NCBI GenBank assembly: GCA_027083715.1
Contig: JALWNR010000703.1
Location: 1 to 10,368 of the forward strand
Length of the DNA: 10,368 nt
Source of the DNA: Bacteroidales bacterium
GTDB taxonomy: Bacteria > Bacteroidota > Bacteroidia > Bacteroidales > NBLH01
Direction: 5' to 3'
Shown here: positions 1 through 6,705 of the stretch, piece after piece
How positions within the stretch are numbered: position 1 is the first letter of the stretch
Layout: every line of letters begins with the position of its first letter
Position numbers and translations under genes: made by a program
The notes under the pieces: generated by a model
The model's database searches: none
The model's input: the letters and a program-made list of their open reading frames with translations, nothing else
What the model was told of the DNA's origin: nothing

Positions 1-529
1 TAATATCATGCTCCAGAAGTTCAAAACGCATTCCTTGCGTAATGGCATTAAGAGCATGCTTAGTTGCAGCATAAATACTCACATTTTTCGGTACTTGCCT
101 GGCTACTGTTGAACCAATATTGATAATATGCCCTGATTTACGTTCCACCATTTGCGGAATTACTTGTTTCGAAACATACAAAACGCCTTTTACATTGGTA
201 TCAATCATGGTTTCCCAATCATCAACATTTGCCTTGTCGAAAGGGGCAAAACCAAGCCCCAAACCGGCATTATTTACCAGAATGTCTATTTGTTTCCATG
301 TCTCCGGTAAATCAGCAAAGGCATTTTTCACCATTTCTTTGTTGCGAACATCTAAAAGCAGGATACAAACCTCTGCCTTATACTCCTCCTCTAAGTATTT
401 TTTAAATTCTTTCAGTCTTATTTTTCTCCTTCCTGAAATTATCAGCTTGTAAGATAATTTGGCAAATTCTTCGGCAACAGCTCTGCCAATACCTGCTGTT
501 GCACCTGTTACTAATACTGTTTTCCCCAT
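1..529 (-). CDS. Short-chain dehydrogenase/reductase, YdfG-like (3' end cut by window edge)
   Basis: This is the N-terminal 176 residues of a classical NAD(P)-dependent short-chain dehydrogenase. What is visible: the Rossmann dinucleotide motif TGATAGIG at residues 9-16, GRR at 33-35 (basic residues that commonly favour NADPH), NNAG at 86-89, the structural Asn in TNVKG at 111-115, and the catalytic Ser140, Tyr153 and Lys157 (YAATK). The stretch around DWETMIDTNVKG and GHIINIG is typical of the YdfG group, whose known members oxidise 3-hydroxy acids such as L-serine or L-allo-threonine with NADP+; the substrate here is inferred only from family resemblance. The ATG at 527-529 begins right before the Rossmann strand, as usual for the family. 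The family is about 250 residues long, so roughly 75 residues lie outside the window. The gene is divergent from menG with 158 bp between the two starts. Confidence 0.9.
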   Translation of the reverse strand, partial: MGKTVLVTGATAGIGRAVAEEFAKLSYKLIISGRRKIRLKEFKKYLEEEYKAEVCILLLDVRNKEMVKNAFADLPETWKQIDILVNNAGLGLGFAPFDKANVDDWETMIDTNVKGVLYVSKQVIPQMVERKSGHIINIGSTVARQVPKNVSIYAATKHALNAITQGMRFELLEHDI

Positions 530-558
530 ATTATTGCTGTTTAATTATTTATTTTTTA

Positions 559-589
559 GATTTACCAAATCTTTAATATTTGGTAAATC
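559..589. promoter_or_regulatory. 12-bp perfect inverted repeat, candidate operator
   Basis: GATTTACCAAAT at 559-570 is mirrored exactly by ATTTGGTAAATC at 578-589, with a 7-nt spacer (CTTTAAT). It lies 30 bp upstream of the SDR start codon and 98 bp upstream of menG, in the divergent intergenic region. Neither arm is followed by a T-run, which argues against a terminator. On the minus strand AAGATTTG (566-573) is a one-mismatch match to the Bacteroidota -7 consensus TAnnTTTG, so a protein bound here would cover a possible SDR promoter. Operator function is inference. A second small hairpin, ACGAT/ATCGT at 594-606, lies just downstream. Confidence 0.45.
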
Positions 590-657
590 GCTCACGATAA
601 AATCGTCCTAAACTATAAAAATAAAGTTGCTTAATCAAAAAATCCGTATTTTTTTAT

Positions 658-666
658 CATTTTTGC
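658..666 (+). promoter_or_regulatory. Possible -7 box of menG promoter
   Basis: CATTTTTGC differs at one base from the Bacteroidota -7 consensus TAnnTTTGC. It ends 21 bp before the menG ATG, which would give a leader of roughly 15 nt. A TTG at 627-629 is the nearest -33-like element, but it lies further upstream than usual, so the call is weak. Confidence 0.3.
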
Positions 667-687
667 AGAAACTTATCAAAAAATAAA

Positions 688-1416
688 ATGACAGAGACAG
701 TTACACCTTATAAAAACTCAACAGAAACAAAGAAAGAGCAAGTTGCACAAATGTTTGACAACATTGCACCCAAATATGATTTTTTAAACCATTTTCTTTC
801 AATGGGAATTGATAAAATTTGGCGCAAAAAGGTAGTCAATTATCTAAAAAAATATCAGCCCGAAACCATACTGGATATTGCTACCGGAACGGGTGATTTA
901 GCAATTACCGCATTACGCATAAAGCCTAAAAAAGTAATTGGTATTGATATTTCGCAAGAAATGTTGAATGTAGGAAAAATAAAAATCAAGAAAAAAGGCA
1001 TTGATGATAAAATTGAGTTACACAAAGGTGATTCGGAAAATATACAGTTTGAAGATGCAAGTTTTGACGCGGCAATAGTAGCTTTTGGCGTACGAAATTT
1101 TGAAAATCTACAAAAAGGATTGCAGGAAATTCACAGAGTTTTAAAACAAGGAAAACCTCTTGTTGTTTTAGAATTTTCAAAACCCAAAACATTTCCTGTT
1201 AAGCAAATTTATAATTTTTATTTTAAGAATATTTTACCATTTGTCGGGAAAATATTCTCAAAAGATAATTCGGCATATACATATCTGCCTGAATCAGTTC
1301 AGACCTTTCCCGAAGGGAAAGATTTTTTGAACGAATTGGAAAAAGCGGGATTTAAAAGCTCCAAAGAAAAACGACTGACCTTTGGAATAGCAAGCATTTA
1401 TATTGCCGAAAAATAA
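688..1416 (+). CDS. menG: Demethylmenaquinone methyltransferase
   Basis: This 242-residue protein is a SAM-dependent C-methyltransferase of the MenG/UbiE family, which carries out the last step of menaquinone synthesis (demethylmenaquinone to menaquinone) at the cytoplasmic membrane. What is visible: the first family signature around residues 30-48 (YDFLNHFLSMGIDKIW), the SAM-binding motif I LDIATGTGDL at 62-71, the acidic ribose-binding strand end IGIDIS at 84-89, the AFGVRN motif at 132-137, and the second signature HRVLKQGKPLVVLEFSKP at 149-166. The usual RVLKPGG is RVLKQGK here, a mild variant. Length matches the family. Bacteroidota use menaquinone and generally lack ubiquinone, so the menG role is preferred over ubiE. 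The PorT-like gene follows 101 bp downstream on the same strand. Older annotations may name it ubiE. Confidence 0.95.
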   Translation: MTETVTPYKNSTETKKEQVAQMFDNIAPKYDFLNHFLSMGIDKIWRKKVVNYLKKYQPETILDIATGTGDLAITALRIKPKKVIGIDISQEMLNVGKIKIKKKGIDDKIELHKGDSENIQFEDASFDAAIVAFGVRNFENLQKGLQEIHRVLKQGKPLVVLEFSKPKTFPVKQIYNFYFKNILPFVGKIFSKDNSAYTYLPESVQTFPEGKDFLNELEKAGFKSSKEKRLTFGIASIYIAEK

Positions 1417-1517
1417 GAGATATTTGCTAAAAAGATGATTTTGCATCATAAAGGCTTGAATTTTGTATTATCAATGTAATTTTTTCCTAAAAAATAAGTT
1501 TTATAGAAAAACAAAAA

Positions 1518-2228
1518 ATGAGAAAATTAGTTTTATTGATAATACTGATTGGTACTTTACCACTTTTTGCCCAACGTGAGCAATTGAAAAACCTTCCGAA
1601 TTATGATAGAAAATTGATTCATTTTGGTTTTACAGTTGGATTAAATACTATGGATTTTAATATCCTGAAATCAGCTTATTTTTTAAATAATAACGAAATT
1701 TATGCTATTGAAACTACCCGGCAGATAGGTTTTCATATCGGGCCTGTTTCGAGTTTCAGAATAACCGACCATCTGGAATTCAGGGCATTAATAACCCTTT
1801 CGTTTGGACAAAGAGACCTCACTTATTGGCGGTTAAAAGACACATTAAGCCCTGCCGATGGATTGAGCCCGCATGTAATGAAAATTGCATCCACATTTTT
1901 GGAATTTCCACTACTCTTAAAATACAAAGCAATTAGGATTAATAATTATGCACCCTATGTAATTGGAGGTATTAACCCTAAAATTGATTTGGCTGCACGA
2001 AAAAAAATAAAACCTGATGAAATGCCCAAGGTACGTCTTGATAATTTTGATCCGTCGTATGAGTTGGGTTTTGGCATTGATTTTTACTTGGAATATTTCC
2101 GATTATCGGCTGAAATTAAGTATAGTGCAGGTTTTAGAAATATTTTAATTCCTGATGGAACAAACTATACAAACTCAATAGATAAATTAAGCTCGCGAAT
2201 GATAATGTTTTCCCTGCATTTTGAGTAA
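1518..2228 (+). CDS. porT: PorT/SprT-like type IX secretion outer-membrane protein
   Basis: This 236-residue exported protein resembles PorT (SprT in gliding flavobacteria), a small beta-barrel outer-membrane protein needed for the type IX secretion system that exports proteins with C-terminal sorting domains. What is visible: a signal peptide at residues 1-18 (MRK, a hydrophobic core, then LFA before Q19), an NYDRKLIHFGFTVGLN segment at 28-43 typical of this family, and alternating hydrophobic strands spaced by turns through to the C-terminal MIMFSLHFE, which ends in an amphipathic strand. Length fits PorT (about 230-245 residues). To my knowledge menG/ubiE and porT are neighbours in many Bacteroidota, which supports the call. 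The broader Pfam group would be an OMP_b-brl_2 type barrel, and a generic porin-family protein is the alternative. No clear promoter was found in the 101-bp upstream gap, so co-transcription with menG is possible. Confidence 0.75.
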   Translation: MRKLVLLIILIGTLPLFAQREQLKNLPNYDRKLIHFGFTVGLNTMDFNILKSAYFLNNNEIYAIETTRQIGFHIGPVSSFRITDHLEFRALITLSFGQRDLTYWRLKDTLSPADGLSPHVMKIASTFLEFPLLLKYKAIRINNYAPYVIGGINPKIDLAARKKIKPDEMPKVRLDNFDPSYELGFGIDFYLEYFRLSAEIKYSAGFRNILIPDGTNYTNSIDKLSSRMIMFSLHFE

Positions 2229-2235
2229 AAGTTTG

Positions 2236-2244
2236 TAAGTTTGC
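2236..2244 (+). promoter_or_regulatory. Consensus Bacteroidota -7 box upstream of the FAD-dehydrogenase gene
   Basis: TAAGTTTGC matches the phylum's -7 consensus TAnnTTTGC exactly. It starts 7 bp after the PorT-like stop codon and ends 25 bp before the ATG at 2270, so a transcript starting about 7 nt further on would have a leader near 20 nt. The -33 element is poor: CCTG at 2213-2216 has the right spacing but is not TTTG. It suggests the FAD gene can be transcribed on its own. Confidence 0.5.
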
Positions 2245-2269
2245 ATTTCAGAATGGAAAATTAAGCATA

Positions 2270-3829
2270 ATGCAAAAAATAATTCGCCTGAGACTTACGC
2301 CCCAACAAGCAGTTCAAGATTTTGAATATAAAAAATATATATCAGAACAAGCCGGAATTAAAGAAAAAAATATTTCAGGACACAAAACTCTGAAAAAAAG
2401 TATTGATGCACGTTCAAGAGATGTAAAAATAATTGTTGAAGTGCTTGTTTTTATTAATGAACAGCCTGTACTCCATAACGAATTTCAAGTTCAGTATGAT
2501 TATGTTGGCAACAAACCGGAAATACATATTATCGGAGCAGGTCCAGCAGGACTTTTTGCGGCATTAAGGGCTATTGAAAAAGGTTATAAACCCATAATCC
2601 TGGAGCGTGGAAAAGAAATAAGACAACGCCGCAGAGATATTGCATTACTCAGCAGAGAACACATTGTAAACCCCGAATCAAATTATTGTTTTGGTGAAGG
2701 TGGAGCAGGCACTTTCTCCGATGGAAAACTTTATACACGCTCAAAAAAACGCGGTAGCGTAAAACGCATTTTGGAACTATTGAAATATCATGGTGCCGAT
2801 GAAAAAATACTGACAGATGCACATCCGCACATTGGAACAAATAAGCTTCCGGGAGTGATCAAAAACATTCGTCAAACCATTTTGGAGGCAGGCGGAAAAA
2901 TTCTGTTTAATACAAAACTTACCGACTTTATCATCGAAGATGATAAAATCAAAAGTATCCTTACGCAAAGCGGAGTTCAGATTGATGTTCAGGCAGTTAT
3001 TCTAGCCACAGGACATTCTGCCCGCGATATTTATTATTTACTGGACAAAAAAGGTATTTTGCTCGAAGAAAAATCTTTTGCGATGGGTGTTCGTGTAGAG
3101 CATCCGCAAGATTTGATTGACAGCATACAGTATCATTGCGACATCCGTAGTGAATATTTACCTGCCGCAGCTTACAGTTTGGTAAGCCAAATAAACAATC
3201 GCGGAGTGTATTCATTTTGCATGTGTCCGGGCGGTTTTATTGTACCATCTGCAACTGAGCCCAATCAAGTTGTAGTAAACGGAATGTCGCCTGCGAGTCG
3301 AAATTCTAAATTTGCCAATTCAGGTATGGTAGTTGAAATAAGGCCCGAAGATACACAAAAAGAATTTGCACAATATGGAAAACTTGCTTTATTGAAATTT
3401 CAGGAGCATTTAGAGCAATTAGCTTTTTTAAACGGTGGATACCGGCAAACAGCTCCTGCACAGCGATTACACGATTTTGTAAATGGGAAGTTATCTTCGG
3501 ATTTACCTGAAACATCCTATCATCCGGGTATTACTTCTTCTCCACTTCATTTTTGGTTACCTGAGCACATTGGCAAACGCTTACAAGACGGCTTTAAAAT
3601 ATTCGGCAAAAAAATGTACGGTTATTTAACTAATGAAGCGGTTGTTTTGGGGGTTGAATCGCGTACATCTTCCCCTGTTCGGATCCCCCGCGATAAAGAA
3701 AACTATCATCATGTTCAAGTAAAAAATTTATTTCCGGCAGGCGAAGGAGCAGGTTATGCCGGCGGAATTGTTTCTTCGGCAGTGGACGGAGAGCTATGTG
3801 TAGAAAAAATGATTATGCAAGGATTTTAA
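2270..3829 (+). CDS. FAD-dependent dehydrogenase of the COG2509 type, function unassigned
   Basis: This 519-residue flavoprotein has no precise biochemical role that I know of. What is visible: an N-terminal region of about 80 residues (strand-rich, MQKIIRLRLTPQQA...), then the dinucleotide-binding motif IIGAGPAG at residues 87-94 with the ribose-binding acid in LERG at 111-114. Next come a glycine-rich CFGEGGAGTFSDGKLYTR segment at 140-157, an ATGHSARD segment that ends the second half of the FAD domain, and a C-terminal NLFPAGEGAGYAGGIVSSAVDG segment that usually closes over FAD. This arrangement matches the large 'NAD(P)/FAD-dependent oxidoreductase' family often listed as COG2509. It has no signal peptide or membrane span, so it is probably cytoplasmic. 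The ATG at 2270 sits just after a consensus -7 box. The stop codon is embedded in the base of a strong hairpin. Confidence 0.85.
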   Translation: MQKIIRLRLTPQQAVQDFEYKKYISEQAGIKEKNISGHKTLKKSIDARSRDVKIIVEVLVFINEQPVLHNEFQVQYDYVGNKPEIHIIGAGPAGLFAALRAIEKGYKPIILERGKEIRQRRRDIALLSREHIVNPESNYCFGEGGAGTFSDGKLYTRSKKRGSVKRILELLKYHGADEKILTDAHPHIGTNKLPGVIKNIRQTILEAGGKILFNTKLTDFIIEDDKIKSILTQSGVQIDVQAVILATGHSARDIYYLLDKKGILLEEKSFAMGVRVEHPQDLIDSIQYHCDIRSEYLPAAAYSLVSQINNRGVYSFCMCPGGFIVPSATEPNQVVVNGMSPASRNSKFANSGMVVEIRPEDTQKEFAQYGKLALLKFQEHLEQLAFLNGGYRQTAPAQRLHDFVNGKLSSDLPETSYHPGITSSPLHFWLPEHIGKRLQDGFKIFGKKMYGYLTNEAVVLGVESRTSSPVRIPRDKENYHHVQVKNLFPAGEGAGYAGGIVSSAVDGELCVEKMIMQGF

Positions 3830-3891
3830 CCCGCAATAATTACCTTCTGTGAGGTGCTTCGCAGTTCACAGAAGGTAATTATTGCGGTTAA
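3826..3891. repeat. Long near-perfect hairpin on the stop codon, possible transcript end
   Basis: The arms at 3831-3852 and 3866-3887 are exact 22-bp reverse complements. The 13-nt loop (3853-3865) can itself form TGC/GCA around a TTC triloop (3855-3863). Allowing one bulged C (3830-3832 region), the pairing extends outwards through TTAA (3826-3829) and TTAA (3888-3891), so the TAA stop of the FAD gene is part of the stem. There is no uninterrupted T-run on either side, so it is not a textbook intrinsic terminator. It may end or protect the 3' end of the mRNA, or be one copy of a dispersed palindromic repeat. Confidence 0.85.
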
Positions 3892-3970
3892 GTTGTATTC
3901 ACGAAAGCATTTTATAGAGCTTAAGATCAGTTTTATATGCAGCACTTCTTTTTTTATTTCGTCTTTATAT

Positions 3971-4105
3971 CAATAGTTCGTTAAATTTTTATAAGGCAAT
4001 AAAATTCAAGAGTTTACAAAACATTAAACTGAATCTTAGTATGCTGATATTCAGTAAATTAATTTATCTTTCACTCTTCACCCTTCATTTTTTAACGAAG
4101 TATTG
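3971..4105. repeat. 135-bp imperfect fold-back segment with terminal inverted repeats (MITE-like)
   Basis: The ends CAATAGTTCGTTAAA (3971-3985) and TTTAACGAAGTATTG (4091-4105) are inverted repeats matching at 14 of 15 positions. TATAT lies immediately outside both ends (3966-3970 and 4106-4110), as a 5-bp target duplication would. Inner complementary pairs continue the fold-back: AAGAGT (4008-4013) with ACTCTT (4073-4078), and ACTGAAT (4028-4034) with ATTCAGT (4049-4055). The segment has no coding capacity. The flanking TATAT is low-complexity sequence in an AT-rich region, so the mobile-element reading is tentative. A structured leader of the downstream gene is the alternative. Confidence 0.4.
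4070..4090. repeat. Three imperfect tandem heptads (TTCACTC-like)
   Basis: TTCACTC, TTCACCC and TTCATTT follow one another without a gap. They lie inside the right half of the fold-back segment, ending one base before its right terminal repeat. Three short copies are too few to say more than that it is a small tandem array. Confidence 0.5.
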
Positions 4106-4146
4106 TATATATAAGGTAACTAAATATTAATCTTAAATTAAAGAAA

Positions 4147-4866
4147 ATGAAAAAGGATTTTTTGAAATTAAATGCTCTGATTTTGGCTTTATTATTCAGC
4201 CAGGCTGCTTTTGCTCAATGGGGAGTTAAAGGTAACGGAAATGTTACTGAATCCAGTCGTGAGGTTTCAGGAGTTACAAATGTATCCGTAGGAAATGGTA
4301 TTGACTTGTTTATTTCAACAGCCGATGGAGCCGAAACATGCATTATTGAAGCTGATGAAAATTTGCATGATCTGATAAAAACTAAAATCTCAGGTAATAA
4401 AATGAGTATTTATCTCTCAAAATCAGTTAACAGAGCAAAATCATTAAAGGTTTACCTGACACTAAATGAGCTTACTGAGCTTGAAGCAAAGCAAGGCTCA
4501 GATATAAAGTCGGTAAACATCATAAAATTTAATAAATTAAATTTAATTTGTACAAGCGGAAGCGATGCTGAATTGGAACTCACAGGAAATGAATTTAGCT
4601 GTGAGTGCCGAAGTGGTTCTGATATTGAATTATCAGGTAAGACCAATATCTTGCGTATTGATGTCAGTAGCGGAAGCGATATAGCCGCTTTTAAGTTTAA
4701 GGCAAAAGATGTATATATAAATGCTTCAAGCGGTTCTGATGCAGAAATTTATGCAGACGGGAAATTATTTGTAAGAGCCGGCAGCGGAAGTGATGTTGAT
4801 TACAAAGGAAATCCGGAGTCTATTGATGTGGAATTATCAAGTGGGGCTGACTTAAACCGGAATTAA
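4147..4866 (+). CDS. Secreted head-GIN-domain protein (DUF2807)
   Basis: This 239-residue exported protein is of the DUF2807 / 'putative auto-transporter adhesin, head GIN' family, common in Bacteroidota and of unknown function. What is visible: a signal peptide at residues 1-23 (MKKDFLK, hydrophobic core, AFA before Q24), a domain start with EVSGVTNVSVGNGIDLFIS at 39-57, and then regularly spaced glycine-rich turns. GSD occurs at 117-119, 138-140, 157-159, 176-178, 196-198 and 214-216, ending with GAD at 233-235; the steps are 21, 19, 19, 20, 18 and 19 residues. This spacing fits successive coils of a parallel beta-helix. There is no lipobox and no T9SS sorting domain, so a periplasmic or surface location is undetermined. 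The cysteines at 65, 135, 152 and 154 are few. The gene is flanked by gene-free DNA upstream and a likely terminator downstream, so it is probably monocistronic. Confidence 0.85.
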   Translation: MKKDFLKLNALILALLFSQAAFAQWGVKGNGNVTESSREVSGVTNVSVGNGIDLFISTADGAETCIIEADENLHDLIKTKISGNKMSIYLSKSVNRAKSLKVYLTLNELTELEAKQGSDIKSVNIIKFNKLNLICTSGSDAELELTGNEFSCECRSGSDIELSGKTNILRIDVSSGSDIAAFKFKAKDVYINASSGSDAEIYADGKLFVRAGSGSDVDYKGNPESIDVELSSGADLNRN

Positions 4867-4880
4867 TCAAATTGTCAGTG

Positions 4881-4920
4881 GGCAGACACTGCGTTGTTTG
4901 CCTGCCGATAGCTTTTATTT
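4881..4920 (+). terminator. Probable intrinsic terminator of the GIN-protein gene
   Basis: GGCAGAC (4881-4887) pairs with GTTTGCC (4896-4902) through seven pairs, one of them G-U, around an 8-nt loop. A T-rich run begins about ten bases later (from 4913) and continues into the last codons of the convergent TrmH gene. The gap between stem and T-run is larger than ideal. The reverse direction has no T-run after the stem, so it would act mainly on plus-strand transcripts. Confidence 0.4.
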
Positions 4921-5670
4921 TTATTTTTTTCGTTTTATTTCAGATAGAATAATTCCGGTAGCCATAGCAACATTAAGCGATTCAGGTCCTTTGCTCTTAT
5001 GTGTAAATCGTGGAATTGAGATTTTTTCATCAATTAATTTTTCAATATCCGATGAAATACCCTTTCCTTCATTTCCCATAACTACAATCTTCTTTTCCTG
5101 AAAATCTGTTTCATAAATGGGATTACCCTCCATGAAACTACCGTAAACAGTATATTCAGTCTTTGTATTTTGCAGGTATTCAGATAAATTTGTGTAATAC
5201 ACTTTTACGCGCGCAATAGAGCCCATACTTGCCTGAACCACTTTGGGGTTATAAATATCTGCCGAATCATCGGAACAAACTATATCCTGAACACCAAACC
5301 AATCTGCCACACGGATAATTGTACCTAAATTACCGGGGTCTTGCACATTATCGAGCACAAGAACAAAGCTGCTTTTGAAACTTTCTTCAAACAAATTTTT
5401 CGATTGTTCAAATAATGCCAGTGAATTGCCGGGGGTTTTCAGAAAGCTGATTTTCTTCATTTCGGTTGATGAAACTTCTGCTAATTCACAGTCAATATCA
5501 TTAAAATGTTCAATTATATTGCTCAATGCAAAAACAGAAACAGCTTTCATACCTGCTTGCAATAAATCTTGTATTGATTTTTCACCTTCTACAACAAATA
5601 ATTTATATTTTTCACGATATTTTTTGCTTTTCAGCGAGTTTATCAGTTTTATTTTTGCTTTGCTAATCAT
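4921..5670 (-). CDS. TrmH/SpoU-family RNA 2'-O-methyltransferase
   Basis: This 249-residue protein of the SPOUT knot superfamily is predicted to transfer a methyl group from SAM to a ribose 2'-OH in rRNA or tRNA. What is visible: an N-terminal substrate-binding domain (about 1-95) with the usual LFVVEGEKSIQDLL segment at 24-37; motif 1 at 106-126 (LDNVQDPGNLGTIIR, with the conserved Asn114 and catalytic-type Arg120); motif 2 VVMGNEGKGIS at 196-206; and motif 3 at 230-244 (ESLNVAMATGIILSE). The usual SLNVSVA is SLNVAMA here. The exact nucleotide target cannot be read from sequence; 23S rRNA guanosine is the most common target of such proteins. It is the last gene of a minus-strand cluster, 19 nt after the NAD-kinase-like gene. 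To my knowledge an RNA methyltransferase of this kind is often found near porT in flavobacteria, and here it lies about 2.7 kb away. Confidence 0.9.
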   Translation of the reverse strand: MISKAKIKLINSLKSKKYREKYKLFVVEGEKSIQDLLQAGMKAVSVFALSNIIEHFNDIDCELAEVSSTEMKKISFLKTPGNSLALFEQSKNLFEESFKSSFVLVLDNVQDPGNLGTIIRVADWFGVQDIVCSDDSADIYNPKVVQASMGSIARVKVYYTNLSEYLQNTKTEYTVYGSFMEGNPIYETDFQEKKIVVMGNEGKGISSDIEKLIDEKISIPRFTHKSKGPESLNVAMATGIILSEIKRKK

Positions 5671-5689
5671 GCCTCAAAAATATAAAAAA

Positions 5690-6694
5690 TCAGGGCAGTA
5701 CCAATTTTGCCTTTTCATCGGCAACACGAACCGTAACAATTGAACCGGAATTAAAATCCATAAAATCAGACAATACACCATCACTAAAAATAATTCCGTT
5801 TTTAGGCATGTGCGATTCGATAATTAGTTCCTCACCGCCCAAAAGTAATCCGCTGGTGAGGTTTATTTGCGAACTTTTACTTAAAAAAGGTTCTCTGACA
5901 ACAAAAACCAGTTTTTTTTCTTCGCGCGGAAAAGGCTTATACGGAAATTTCTGCACACCATGAAAGGTCTGATTTATACTGTTTGCCATATTAAACAGTG
6001 AACTCAACCAACCTGTAGAACCTGCTCCTGTTGAAACAATTATTCCGCTTGAAGATTGATTTTCGCTTTGATTGCAGAAACTAATATTGTATCGTGCAGA
6101 AGTATGATTTGCCGGTCCGATGAAAAAATCGTTGAATGCAAGCAAACGCTGCCCGTCGTTCATTTCGGCAACTCCCATGGTTACTTCCTGAAAGTTATAC
6201 ACCCCATCCAGCACTTTTTGAACTGCCGTAGCAAAATTATCCGGTCTGAAAGGTAACAACACACCATCATATCTTTCCGTATCGGGATTTATCGCAATAA
6301 TCGGAATATCATGTACATATTTGGCAGTATTAGCCACCAGTCCGTCTTGCCCGATTACAATTACCAAATCTTTTTTTGAAAAAATATAATTTGGCAAATG
6401 TTCCTGATAAACCGTTTTAAATTTCAGTAACTTATCCAGTTTTTTCTGAACATGCTCCAAAGCCGAATAAAATTTTTTATCCTCAATTTGGTAAGGAGAA
6501 AAAGCTTCATCAAAACTATCGTTTGCAATTTCCTGAACAGCACTTTCCTTTTTTGCTTTTTTAAACGAAAAACTCTTTTTTTGTTGCTTTACATAAAATT
6601 CAGCCTGGGCAACTGTATTAAAACGCTCTGTAAGCTGTTCCAGCCTTGTTTTACTACGGATAATTATGGCATTCTCAATTTTATTATTCACCAT
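5690..6694 (-). CDS. NAD-kinase-fold protein of the GQDGLVANTAKY subfamily
   Basis: This 334-residue protein carries the ATP-NAD kinase fold but with altered signature motifs. What is visible: an N-terminal region of about 105 residues absent from ordinary bacterial NAD kinases (includes TRLEQLTERFNTVAQAEFYV at 16-35), then the nucleotide loop GQDG at 115-118 where NAD kinases have GGDG, followed by LVANTAKYV. Next come ND at 188-189 where kinases have NE, the strongly kept IIVSTGAGSTGW at 218-229 (canonical GSTA-type loop), and FSDGV at 303-307. The loop Asp117 is retained. From memory, proteins with this motif set form their own widespread group, annotated variously as 'sugar kinase' or 'NAD kinase' and found beside SPFH genes, so this is a subfamily rather than a decayed gene. 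Activity is not established; it may phosphorylate or merely bind NAD(H). It starts 11 nt after the SPFH gene ends, so the two are almost certainly co-transcribed. Confidence 0.75.
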   Translation of the reverse strand: MVNNKIENAIIIRSKTRLEQLTERFNTVAQAEFYVKQQKKSFSFKKAKKESAVQEIANDSFDEAFSPYQIEDKKFYSALEHVQKKLDKLLKFKTVYQEHLPNYIFSKKDLVIVIGQDGLVANTAKYVHDIPIIAINPDTERYDGVLLPFRPDNFATAVQKVLDGVYNFQEVTMGVAEMNDGQRLLAFNDFFIGPANHTSARYNISFCNQSENQSSSGIIVSTGAGSTGWLSSLFNMANSINQTFHGVQKFPYKPFPREEKKLVFVVREPFLSKSSQINLTSGLLLGGEELIIESHMPKNGIIFSDGVLSDFMDFNSGSIVTVRVADEKAKLVLP

Positions 6695-6705
6695 TTAACA
6701 CAAAT

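Larger units (their letters stand above)
3892..4146. other. Gene-free stretch between the FAD and GIN-protein genes
   Basis: No plausible coding sequence is present and AT content is high. It contains the fold-back segment at 3971-4105 and the pyrimidine-rich heptad repeats at 4070-4090. The only promoter-like match upstream of the GIN-protein gene is TATCTTTC at 4065-4072, one base off TAnnTTTG, which is weak evidence. No tRNA-like or riboswitch-like structure was recognised. Confidence 0.6.

Noticed and set aside
120..452. 110-codon plus-strand open frame
   Set aside because: It lies antisense to the SDR gene, whose reading frame carries all the family motifs. The plus-strand product shows no recognisable domain.
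1435..1449. ATGAT/ATCAT hairpin after menG as a terminator
   Set aside because: The stem is only 5 bp and AT-rich, and no T-run follows directly.
1458..1466. GAATTTTGT as a -7 box for the PorT-like gene
   Set aside because: It has one mismatch at the first consensus base and no TTTG at a suitable upstream distance, so it is indistinguishable from chance in AT-rich DNA.
2649..3515. Several 60-72 codon minus-strand frames inside the FAD gene
   Set aside because: They are shadows of a strongly supported plus-strand gene and have no recognisable domains or independent start signals.
6341..6352. Reading the GQDG loop as a decayed NAD kinase (pseudogene)
   Set aside because: The frame is intact over 334 codons, the rest of the loop and the STGAGSTGW motif are well kept, and I recall the same GQDGLVANTAKY motif from other genomes.
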